DNA of 64,000 bases from Larimichthys crocea (Eukaryota; Chordata; Actinopteri; Sciaenidae): positions 13,673,236 through 13,737,235 of the forward strand of contig NC_040019.1 in the NCBI RefSeq assembly GCF_000972845.2, given 5' to 3'. The notes under the pieces are model-generated. The model saw only the letters and a list, made by a program, of their open reading frames with translations, was not told where the DNA came from and did no database searches. The position numbers and the translations under genes are program-made. Below, piece by piece: positions 13,201 through 23,151 of the stretch (its first letter is position 1; every line of letters starts with the position of its first letter).

Positions 13201-13704
13201 ACACTAACCTACCTACACTAACCGACGAACACTAACCGACGAACACTAACCACCACTAACCGACCTACACTAACCGACGAACACTAACCGACGAACACTA
13301 ACCCACGAACACTAACCGACCTACACTAACCGACCTACACTAACCAACGAACACTAACCGACCTACACTAACCGACAAACACTAACCGACGAACACTAAC
13401 CGACCTACACTAACCGACAAACACTAACCGACGAACACTAACCGACCTACACTAACCAACGAACACTAACCGACCTACACTAACCAACGAACACTAACCG
13501 ACCTACACTAACCCACGAACACTAACCGACCTACACTAACCAACGAACACTAACCGACCTACACTAACCGACGAACACTAACCGACCTACACTAACCCAC
13601 CGACCGTCAGCACAACAAAGAGAGCCGACATGCTACTGCAAAGAGCTAACAGCGGCTAACAAAGCGCGTGCCTCACCTTTGTCCTCGCGCCGGTCGGCCG
13701 CCAT
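4682..13704 (-). CDS. ythdc1: YTH domain-containing protein 1 (nuclear m6A reader)
   Basis: Sixteen coding exons join in phase to 2,067 bases (688 aa; human YTHDC1 is 727): 13677-13704, 11383-11484, 10622-10926, 10100-10496, 9930-9992, 9721-9815, 9501-9609, 9292-9409, 8336-8420, 8089-8243, 5935-6014, 5720-5756, 5474-5513, 5308-5373, 5027-5224, 4682-4870. The start reads [20 protein letters not shown], close to the human N-terminus. The order is an acidic Glu tract (exon 4), the YTH domain (about residues 310-450), a Pro/His-rich linker ([12 protein letters not shown]) and an Arg/Glu/Asp tail ending ERGRYRR. The m6A-cage tryptophans appear to be W333 (GVWSTL) and W384 (IHWVLP). In the nucleus the family binds m6A RNA and influences splicing and export. 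The gene is head-to-head with ufc1. Several introns hold minisatellites. No frameshift was found. Confidence 0.95.
4900..5012. repeat. ACAG-based minisatellite in last ythdc1 intron
   Basis: Repeated blocks of AGACAGACAGGAAGTCCACA fill most of the intron between the last two coding exons. Confidence 0.85.
6040..6105. repeat. (CA)n microsatellite
   Basis: Run of CA dinucleotides, interrupted once near 6073, in the ythdc1 intron 6015-8088. Confidence 0.95.
6290..6705. repeat. CTGCTGGTCCGTCTGTG minisatellite
   Basis: About 14 units of CTGCTGGTCCGTCTGTGCTC with CGTCTGTTGT spacers, within a ythdc1 intron. Both strands have long open frames (for example repeated [10 protein letters not shown]), an artefact of the repeat. 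Confidence 0.9.
7208..7241. repeat. (GT)n microsatellite
   Basis: Uninterrupted TG dinucleotides followed by a G-rich stretch; ythdc1 intron. The rest of 6700-8088 holds only scattered low-complexity sequence and copies of the dispersed CTTTTATTYTGAAA motif (6783, 6962, 7573). Confidence 0.9.
8421..9291 (-). other. ythdc1 intron, nothing recognised
   Basis: Single-copy-looking intron sequence between coding exons 8 and 9. Frames up to about 140 codons occur on both strands, but they lack family resemblance and splice context, so no gene is called. Confidence 0.6.
10975..11372. repeat. CAGTACTACTATCAGTACTA minisatellite
   Basis: Tandem array of AACAGTACTACTATCAGTAC with TATAGGCACTACT inserts, in the ythdc1 intron beside the exon encoding [11 protein letters not shown]. 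An open frame runs through it but is not part of the protein: the exon ends at a good donor at 11383. It shares the AGTACTA core with other arrays in the window. Confidence 0.95.
11538..11722. repeat. 27-bp minisatellite
   Basis: About seven units of GTGTCCGGTACCTGTAAGTC followed by GTTGAT or GGTGATA. Located in the first ythdc1 intron. Confidence 0.95.
12065..13600. repeat. 1.5-kb minisatellite, unit CACTAACCGACGAA
   Basis: More than 100 copies of a 14-base unit with variants (GACAAA, GACCTA, CCAC), beginning within 80 bases of the donor of ythdc1 exon 1 and filling most of intron 1. The consensus unit carries two CpGs. In the sense direction of ythdc1 it reads GGTTAGTG, which resembles a weak 5' splice site. 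Confidence 0.97.
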
Positions 13705-14409
13705 CACAGCCTGTGACGTGCTCCTGTCTCGTGGGCAGGTATCACTACAGACAACACACGTTTGTTTAATTTAAAGTCGAAATAATGAGACAAAACAGAG
13801 CAGAGCAGCTCAAAGACAGAAGATGGCGGAGAGAGCCTGCTGGACTTTCTTCTTCGTGTCGTGGCTCAGAAACAGCGTTCAGGTGAACACCGCCACCTGT
13901 CGACCCGGAGGAGACACAGCGGCTCCCAGTGTACATACAGGCAGGCAGAGAGACAGGCAGACAGAGAGACAGGCAGGCAGAGAGACAGGCAGAGAGACAG
14001 ACAGAGAGAGAGACAGGCAGACAGACAGATAGGCCGAGAGACAGACAGACAGAGAGACAGATAGGCAGAGAGACAGATAGGCAGACAGACAGACTTGTGT
14101 TGTTTTTACCTACTTCATTTTTAATGATATATGAATAATTCATTATGAATATATGAACATGCAGACACGTGACATCGTGTTGCCATGGTAATGGTAATGC
14201 ATGTCAATTAGTGCTTTTATTTTGAAAGTCCTGTACAGGAAGTGTTTCGTGTTAACTAGAGCAGGTCGGTTCTGCGCAGCTGCAGACCGGAAGTCCACGT
14301 CAGGACAAGACGTGTGAGTGAGTCCCGGTCTGTCCCGGTCTGCACAGGTCGGTTCTGCTCGGTTCTGGAGTGAATCCGTCTCAGCTCGACTCTTTTCTTC
14401 AGACACAAA
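13705..14409. promoter_or_regulatory. divergent ythdc1/ufc1 intergenic region
   Basis: The two start codons face away from each other across 705 bases. A GATGGCGGAG block (YY1-like) lies at about 13822. An imperfect ACAG minisatellite spans 13935-14095. A full copy of the dispersed motif, GCTTTTATTTTGAAAGTCC followed by TACAGGAAGT, lies at 14212-14243, about 170 bases before the ufc1 ATG. A TCTTTTCTTCAG just before that ATG could be an acceptor for a leader intron. Confidence 0.5.
13935..14095. repeat. ACAG/GCAG minisatellite
   Basis: Degenerate tandem AGAGAGACAGGCAGACAGAC units between ythdc1 and ufc1. Confidence 0.9.
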
Positions 14410-14925
14410 ATGGCGGACGAGGCCACGCGCCGGGCGGTGTCGCAGATCCCGCTGCTAAAGACGCACGCGGGGCCCCGGGACCGCGCGCTGTGGCCGCAGC
14501 GGCTGAAGGAGGAGTACCAGGCTCTGATCCACTTCGTGGAGCAGAACAAGGCGGCGGACAACGACTGGTTCCGCCTCGAGTCCAACGCGGACGGCACGCG
14601 CTGGACCGGTACGTGCTGGTTCATCCACGAGCTGCTGCGCTACGAGTTCCGGCTGGAGTTCGACATCCCGGTGACGTACCCGGACACCGCGCCCGAAGTG
14701 GCGGTCCCGGAGCTGGACGGGAAGACCGCGAAGATGTACCGCGGCGGGAAGATCTGCCTGACCGAGCACTTCGCGCCCCTCTGGGCCCGGAACGCGCCGC
14801 GCTTCGGCCTCGCGCACCTGATGGCGCTGGGACTCGGCCCGTGGCTCGCGGTGGAAGTCCCGGACCTGATCAGCAAAGGACACGTGGTCCACAAGGAGCG
14901 GCAGCGCGAGGCTGCGGCGGAGTGA
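14410..14925 (+). CDS. ufc1: ubiquitin-fold modifier-conjugating enzyme 1 (E2 for UFM1)
   Basis: A single open frame of 171 codons starts [18 protein letters not shown] and is collinear with human UFC1 (167 aa) almost to the end. UFC1 takes UFM1 from the E1 UBA5 and passes it to substrates with the UFL1 ligase at the ER. The catalytic cysteine is C116 in [13 protein letters not shown], the position known in the family; the conserved [18 protein letters not shown] block follows. Only the last few residues differ (QREAAAE). Unlike the human gene, which has several introns, this frame is uninterrupted and strikingly GC-rich, unlike its neighbours. No disabling change is seen. It may be an intron-less functional copy or a case of intron loss. 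Confidence 0.95.
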   Translation: MADEATRRAVSQIPLLKTHAGPRDRALWPQRLKEEYQALIHFVEQNKAADNDWFRLESNADGTRWTGTCWFIHELLRYEFRLEFDIPVTYPDTAPEVAVPELDGKTAKMYRGGKICLTEHFAPLWARNAPRFGLAHLMALGLGPWLAVEVPDLISKGHVVHKERQREAAAE

Positions 14926-15019
14926 CGTCACCAGGTCTAAACGTGAACAGTGAAAAACTGAACGAGACCGGAAACCACAAAAACATCAACACGAGACCGG
15001 AAACCATAAATGATGAAAC

Positions 15020-15145
15020 TGACAGACAGAGGACAGGCAGATGACAGACAGACAGACAGAGGACAGACAGACACTGACAGACAGACAGAAGACAGAGGAC
15101 AGACAGACACTGACAGACAGACAGAAGACAGGCAGACAGACATTT
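15020..15145. repeat. ACAG minisatellite in ufc1 3' UTR
   Basis: Tandem GACAGACAGAGGACAGACAG units between the ufc1 stop and its polyadenylation signal. Confidence 0.9.
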
Positions 15146-15154
15146 TCTTTGAGA

Positions 15155-15160
15155 AATAAA
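15155..15160 (+). terminator. ufc1 polyadenylation signal AATAAA
   Basis: A perfect AATAAA about 230 bases after the stop, followed by AAGTTTCTTTG. The gene is convergent with fktn, whose coding sequence ends at 15422 on the other strand. Confidence 0.6.
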
Positions 15161-15421
15161 AAGTTTCTTTGAATACAAACGTTCTGTTTTGTATTAAAGT
15201 GACTCCACCTCCACGTCAGACAGACAAGGTGATGACAGACAGTTCAGAGTGTAAACAGAGTGACCTGTAAAGATTTAATAACAATAAAGATGATTTAATA
15301 TTTAATAAGACAGGCTGCAGTCACAGCGTCTGAATCAAACATTTACACAACTGGTGGACCTGCTCTGGTCTCACGTGGTCTCACTTGGACCTGGTTTATT
15401 ATTTTTCAGTCTCGTGTTTCC

Positions 15422-18400
15422 TCAGTAAACTTGGATAAGCTCCACCCACTCGGCTGGAGGCCACACCCCATTCTCCTGCACGTTGCTAGGCGACAGCTTC
15501 CAGTCCCAGCTCCGCACGGGGACGCCCCAGGTGACGCCGTAGTTCGCTGTCACGTAGTCGAGAGTTTCGCACGGAACGCGAACTTTCAGTTCCAGAAGCT
15601 CCGCCCAGCAGAGCGAGAAGCGAGGGAAGACGTACCTGATTAAAAAAAAAAAAAAAAAACTAAATGAATGTCATGTGACGTTAAATTAGCATAAACATGA
15701 AATATAATAATTTTATTACAATTATTAATATCTTAGAGACTTTTCAGTCTGGTTTTAGAGCGCACCATAGCACAGACACTGCACTGGTCAAAGTACTCAA
15801 TGATATCAGAATCAATACTGACTCAAACAAACTCTGTTTTGGTCCTACTTGATCTTAGTGCAGCTTTTGACACAGTTGATCATAATATTTTACTAAACAG
15901 ACTTGAAAACTGGGTTGGCCTCTCGGGTGTGGCCTTGAATTAGTTCAGGTCATATCTGACTGGGTGGGACTACACTGTGACACTGGGTGATTTCTCATCA
16001 GATGCAAATATTATTGCCTGTGGAGTCCCTCAAGGTTCTATCTTAGGGCCCCTTCTGTTCAACATCTACATGCTCCCACTCGGCAAAATTATTAGAAGTC
16101 ATAACATTGAATTCCACAGCTTCGCAGACGACACACAACTGTACATCGCAGTATCCCCACACGACCTCATCCCAATCAACAACTTAGATGAAATCAATGT
16201 CTGGATGGGAAATAACTTTCTTCAACTTAATCAGGAAAAGAGAAATAATAATATTCTGGCCCAAAGACCAAAGAGAACACCTCTCCCAGCATTTTCAATC
16301 CCTGGCCCTAAAGACAAAAGATCAGGTCAAAAACTTGGGAGTGACCCTTGATTCCGACCTCAACTTTGAGACCCATATAAAAACCATAACCAAAACATCA
16401 TTCTATCACCTTAGAAATATCACCAAAGTCAGACCATTCATCAACAAGGCTGACACAGAAAAACTATTTCATGCTTTTATCACCTCAAGACTTGATTACT
16501 GTAATGCCCTCCTGTCTGGTCTTCCTAAAAAAACACTAGGCCGCTTACAACTGATACAGAACTCTGCAGCCCGGGTACTGACAAAGACCAGACGGAGGGC
16601 ACACATAACCCCCATTTTAAAAGCCTTGCACTGGTTACCTGTTAGTTTTAGAATTGATTTTAAGATTCTCTTATTGGTTTTTAAATCACTTAATGGCCTG
16701 GCACCGACCTACCTTTGTGACATGCTACTGAGGTATGTACCAAGCAGGTCCCTCAGATCCTCGGCATCTGGACTCCTAGTTGTCCCCAGAACCTCCACAA
16801 AAAAGTTTGGTGAGGCTGCTTTTAGCTACCGCGGCCCCCATCTCTGGACCAGCCTGCCTATGGACCTGAGGGACTGCACCTCTGTAGACATTATTAAAAA
16901 ACAACTTAAGAGTTTTTATGTCCTGATCACTCCCTGTTACTTCTATCTCTGGTTCTTATTTACTGTACAGGTCATATCTACTTTTACTGCAACTGTTCTT
17001 ATATTATGCTTTTTATCCTATAGGTTCTTTTATTTGTTTTATTGTTGTAGTTTTATGTTTTTACTTTTCATTTCTAGTTTTTCATGAAACTGCTCTGTTG
17101 TCTATTTCTGTTCTGTGAAGCACTTTGGGCTACAATTCAGTATGAAAGGTGCTATATAAATAAATAAAGTTGAAGTTGAATATTTAAATGAGTAATTATA
17201 TATAAGTTATATTTAAACTTTATTAACTTGAACTTCCTGCCGCTCTTCGCCTGCGTTCCTCCATTCCACATGATGTCTCCGTCTTCGTAGAAAAAGAAAA
17301 TGTCCAATTTGACGTTGTCACTCAAAAAGGAAAGCTCCAGACTGTCTTCCACCTGCACTTCAAAATAAAACAGGCCTTCAAAATAAAATACACACCAGCT
17401 TCAGAATAAGATGAGGATAAATGAAAAAGTAGAAAAAAAGTTTTCACCTTTCCAAACTTGTGTTTGAGTGACAGGCCAGCGTCTCTGAATGCTGCAACGA
17501 TGTCCGACCTGAATTCTACAATGAAAATCCCGATGTCGACATCTCGACTGTACGAGATAACGCTGCACTGCCTGAACCAGCCTTCAGGGGGCGAGAAGCA
17601 GGCACGGACAGAGATGTTAGCATGTTGTGTGTCGTATTACTGTGATGTTAGTATGTTGTCAGTATGTTAGCATGTTACCCAGACAGGTGCCGCTGCTGAG
17701 CCAGAAGGGAATGTCGAGGTGAGCGAGGACTCGAGCGGCTAAATGAAGCAATGACTTCACATTCCTCCGAAAGTCCACGGCGTCTGGAGACGAGTCATCA
17801 GGGTACAGCTGCATTGACAGACAGTGGAGACAGAGAGAGCGTGTCCAAAACATCCTCAAGTCATCTCATGGTGTTCAGCTTCATATTTAATCAGCATTTT
17901 CACCTGCAGGAAGTTGCGGGCGTCACGGTAACGGCACTCAAGGAAGCGAGCGTGTTGCTGCTCAGACAGAAAGTGGGAAACATTGCGAGGGATTCGAACG
18001 TCAATGCCATCGAGGACCGTCAGGACCAGCTCCGGCCTGCAGGGTGCCGGAACAAACACAGTTAAACAGAAAAAACCTAATCCTAACCAACAGATAACCA
18101 ACAGAAGCATTACATTATAATACATGTATGATGTAATATAATATATTGCAATAGATCTGATATATGAAGAGCAGAGAGGAAACAGAACAGTAATCAAACA
18201 CTTGTGTGATCAAACTAACAACATTTTGTCTACAAACTGAACATCAGGGCCCAGTTTTCAAAACCTGTAATCTGGATCAGGATAATCCAGATACTGAAGT
18301 CCTCCTTTCCTCAGTCATGGAACAACGTGATCCTGCTGACTTCACCTGTATTTCAAACACTGGCAGGGCATATCACCATGATCAAACATGGCGGACTACC

Positions 18401-21400
18401 TCAGGAAAGGAGCAGCTGGGAGCACGACTTCACGTCAGAAGTGTAAGTTTACCGTCATCTAATGTGCAGCGGTTTAAGACCATACGAACGCCAACCAACA
18501 TATCATATAAGCAACTTCTTGACCTGTCACCTGATTCAAACCAGCCCGTGCTAACCGGAGCTAACTCGGCTGCATTGACTTGTGTGCTAAGCAGCCTGCG
18601 GGCTAGCGAGGTAGCTAGCTTTGTCAGTGGTTTAACTTGAACTAATCGGACGTACGTCATACCTCTTTAAACTAACACCAACCTGTCCACAGTGTATCAG
18701 TGTTACGTCACACCTCTTTAAACTAACACCAACCTGTCCACAGTGTATCAGTGTTACGTCATACCTCTTTAAACTAACACCAACCTGTTCACAGTTTATT
18801 AGCGTTACGTAATAGGCTGCATGTGCACAGAGCAGGCTGCTGCAGTACTTTGTAACGTAACGTTACACAGTACGAGTATTAACTACACGGGTCATTCAGA
18901 AGTGTCAGGAGGCTACAGTGAGGCTGGTGATGATGTCATGCTTTTGTGACAAAAATATACTCATAAACCTTCTCTGTCTTCTGCTTTCAGAGTCCATTCA
19001 CAGCCAGCAGACACTCAGCTATTAAGGACACCGCTGGAAATCCTTGGAAATGCTTTCATTGTATTGATACATTCAAGGTTTTTAAGTTATTGGATTTTGA
19101 ATAAAGTGCTTGAAATTGTAATTGCATTACTTTCCTGGTATATAGCTTGGTCAGTGACACAATTAGAAACATTTAATCTAATTTGTCTCCCTTATATAGA
19201 AGGCTCTCACTGAACATAATTATGGTCATTTACAGTGGGGAGAACAAGTATATGATACACTGCAGATTTTGCAGGTTTTCCCCACTTGCAAAGCATGTAA
19301 TTTCTGCAACTGCAAGTGACGGAATCTAAAACAAATATCCAGAAAATCCCAGTGTATGATTTTTAAATATTTAATTTGCATTTTATTGCATGACATAAGT
19401 ACACTGCTCAAAGGAATCTGCTTAAAGGAACACTTTGAAAACACATCAGATCTCAACAGGAAAAGAAATCACACTGGATATCTTTCCTGAGGTGGACTGG
19501 GTAATTTCTTAAGAACGAAAGGATGCCACATCATTAATGGAAATGAAAACTATCAACCTACAGAGGGCTGAATTCAAAGACATCCCCAAAATCAAAGCAA
19601 AAAAAATGATGTGGCAGGCTAGTCCATTTTGCCAAAATGTCTTACTCATAGTGGTACTCAGTAATTTGTATGGCCTCCACATTCTTGTATGCATGCCTGA
19701 CAACGTCGGGGCATGCTCCCAATGAAACAACGGATGGTGTCCTGGGGGATCTCCGCCCAGATCTGGACCAGGGCATCACTGAGCTCCTGGACAGTCTGAG
19801 GTGCAACCTGGCGGCATCGGATGGACCAAAACATAATGTCCAAGAGGTGTTCTATTGGATTTAGGTCAGTCGAGCATAGGGGTGAGTCAATGGTATCAAT
19901 TCCTTCATCCTCCAGGAACTGCCTGCATACTCTCGCCATATGAGGCTTGGCATTGTCGTGCACCAGGAGGAAACCAGGACCCACTGCACCAGTGTAGGGT
20001 CTGACAATGGGTCCAAGGATTTCATTCTGACACCTAATAGCAGTCAGGGTGCCGTTGTCTAACCTGTAGAGGTCTGTGCGTCCTTCCAAGGGTATGCCTC
20101 TCCAGACCATCACTGACCCACCACCAAACCGGTCATGCTGAATGATGTTGCAGGCAGCATAACGTTCTCCACAGCGTCTCTAGACCCGTTCACGTCTATC
20201 ACATGTGCTCAGGTTGAACCTGCTCTTATTTGTGAAATCACAGGGTGCCAGTGGCAGACCTGCCAATTGTGGTGTTCTGTGGCGAATGCCAGTCGAGCTC
20301 CATGGTGCCAGGCAGTGAGCACAGGGTCCAGTACAGGACGTCGGGCCCTCAGGCCACCCTCATGAAGTCTGTTTCCGATTGTTTGGTCAGAGACATTCAC
20401 ACCAGTGGCCTCCTGGAGGTGATTTTGTAGGGCTCTGGCAGTGCTCATCCTGTTCCTCCTTGCACAAAGGAGCAGATACTGGTCCTGCTGATGGGTTAAG
20501 GACCTTCTACGGCCCTGTCCAGGTCTCCTAGATTAACTAACCATCTCGTGGAATCTCCTCCATGCTCTTGAGACTGTGCTGGGAGACACAGCAAACCTTC
20601 TGGCAATGGCCCATATTGATGTCCCACCCTGGAGGAGTTGGACTACCTGTGCAACCTCTGTAGGGTCCAGGTACTGCACCATGCAACCCGTAGTGATACT
20701 GACTCTAGCCAAATTCAAGTTCAAGTTCAAGTCAACTTTATTGTCAATTTCTGCTATATGTACAGGACATACAGAGTATTGAAATTCCATTTCCCTCTTA
20801 TCCCGTGCAATCAGCATAGACATGACATAAAATATAAGTAATAGATGTAAAAAATATAAAATAAAATAAAATATACAAATCTAAAAATATATACAAGCTA
20901 AAGTCAATCCATGTAGAAATGTAGTGGCATGGAAGTTAAATATTAATAAATAATAAATGCAAAACTAATGAGAAATTGGTCAGAAAAGATAAGCAGGGGG
21001 AAAATGTCAGTGGCCTCCACCTGTAAAACCAGTCCCGTTTTAGTGGGTCGTCTCATTGTTGCCCCTCTAGTATACCTGTTGTTAATTTCATTAACACCAA
21101 AACAGATGAAAATGATAAACAACACCCCCAGCTACTTACCTGACCAGATCAATATCCCAGAAGTTGAACTGACTTGATGCTATACTCTGATTAAAAAGTG
21201 TTCCTTTAATTTTTTTGAGCAGTGTATTTGATACATCAGAAAAACAGAACTTAATACTTGGTACGGAAACCTTTGTTTGCAATTACAGAAATCAGATGTT
21301 TCCTGTAGTTCTTGACCAGGTTTGCACCACTGCTGCAGGGATTTTGGCCCACTCCTCCATACAGAGCTTCTCCAGATCCTTCAGGTTTCAGGGCTGTCGC

Positions 21401-23113
21401 TGGGCGACACAGACTTTCAGCTCCCTCCAGAGATTTTCTATTGGGTTCAGGTCTTGAGACTGGCTAGGCCACTCCAGGACCTTGAGATGCTTCTTACGGA
21501 GCCACTACTTAGTTGCCCTGGCTGTGTGTTTTGGGTCATTGTCATGCTGGAAGACCCAGCCACGACCCATCTTTAATACTCTTACTGAGGGAAGGAGGTT
21601 GTTGGCCAAGATCTCGCGAAACGCTCACCAAAAAGCTCTATTTTTGTCTCATCAGACCACATGACCATCTCCCATTCCTCCTCTGGGTCATCCAGATGGT
21701 CATTGGCAAACTTCAGACGGACCTTGACATGCACTGGTTTAAGTAGGGGGACCTTGCGTGCGCTGCAGGATTTTAATCCATGATGGTGTAGTGTGTTACT
21801 ATTGTTTTTTTTTTTGAGACTGTGGTTCCAGCTCTCTTCAGGTCATTGACCAGGTCCTGCTGTGTAGTTCTGGGCTGATCCCTCACCTTCCTCATGATCA
21901 CTGATGCCCCACAAGATGAGATCGTGCATGGAGCCCCAGACCGAGGGAGATTGACTGTCATCTTGAACTTCTTCCATTTTCTAATAATTGCGCCAACAGT
22001 TGTTGCCTTCTCACCAAGCTGCTGGCCTATTGTCCTATAGCCCATCCCAGTCTTGTGCAGTTCTACAATTTTATCCCTGATGTCCTTACACAGCTCTCTG
22101 GAGGTTGGAGTTTGTTTGGACAGGTGTCTTTTATACAGGTAACAAGTCCAAACAGGTGCAGTTAATACAGGTAATGAGTGGGGAACAGGAGGGCTTCTTA
22201 AAGAAGAACTAACAGGTCTGTGAGGGCTGGATTTCTTACTGGTTGGTAAGTGATCAGATCCTTATGTTATGCAATAAAATGCAAATTAATTATTTAAAAA
22301 TCATACACTGTGATTTTCTGGATATTTGTTTTAGATTCTGTCACTCACAGTCGAAGAATACCTATGATAGAAATTACAGACTTCTACATGCTTTGCAAGT
22401 GTAAAAACCTGCAAAATCAGCAGTGTATCAAATACTTGTTCTCCCCACTGTATAGCAAAATAGCATCTGCTTTGATGACGTAAAATAATCAGTTTGTACA
22501 CAAACACTGAAATACATTGATGCATGTTCTAAAATCACATTGAAGCTATTTCGAATCCTGATCTTCCTGATCAGGATTCTCTGGATGTGTTTAAATATCC
22601 AGTTTTCAGATCAGATCTAGATTTAATCCAATCCGACCAGGATAATCCTGTCAGATCACTTTTGAAATACTGGGCCCAGGTGTTTGTCTTCATGTTCAGC
22701 TCGTCGTGCTTTACCTGTCGTACGCTCCGGCATGGCGTCCATAGTCAAGCAGTTTGAAGGGGGCGAAGCTGCGATCCATGTCGGCTTTGAGGCGCAGCGG
22801 TCCGTGCCACAGATAGTTCCCGCTGCGCTCGTACAGGAACACCACCTGGAACAAAATCCATGAAGTCACACAGAGAAATACAAAAACCTGCTCTGTTTCT
22901 GTGTGGCTGTCAGGTGTCACACACCTGGATGGCGTAACCGTGGTTGCGGAACAGGAAGTGCAGGGGGATCTCCTCTCCTGATAGGGTGTCTAGACTAGCC
23001 AAACGTGGGTCCACTCCTCGCAGTTCCAGCAGGTCAAAGCCTTTCTGTTCTGCAGCCAATAGGAAGCCGGGCTGTCAAACAAAAACAAAACACACACACA
23101 CACACACACACAC

Positions 23114-23151
<38 letters not shown>

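Larger units (their letters stand above)
19233..22450. mobile_element. Tc1-like transposon (CAGTGGGGAGAACAAGTA ends)
   Basis: Inverted ends CAGTGGGGAGAACAAGTA and TACTTGTTCTCCCCACTG are each flanked by TA (19231-19232, 22451-22452), the Tc1/mariner target. The minus strand encodes a decayed transposase N-terminal helix-turn-helix ([20 protein letters not shown], 21773-22045) and further broken coding sequence to about 21300. The C-terminal part is missing on the left side, where a second element has inserted. Confidence 0.9.
18247..22677. mobile_element. outermost DNA transposon with GGGCCCAGT inverted ends
   Basis: The left end GGGCCCAGTTTTCAAAACC (18247) is matched by the inverted right end TTTTGAAATACTGGGCCC (ending 22677). 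Sub-terminal GGATAATCC blocks lie on both sides, giving imperfect inverted repeats of about 45 bases. No transposase is recognised in its own sequence and no clear target duplication is visible, so the superfamily is open. It sits in fktn intron 5 (18037-22714) and contains the Tc1-like elements listed next. Confidence 0.65.

Noticed and set aside
12065..13600. CRISPR-like or telomere-like array
   Set aside because: Units are contiguous without unique spacers, and CACTAACCGACGAA is not a telomere unit; the genome is vertebrate.
13823..14138. Small frames starting at GATGGCGGAGAG between ythdc1 and ufc1
   Set aside because: They run into the ACAG minisatellite; more likely leader or promoter sequence than a protein.
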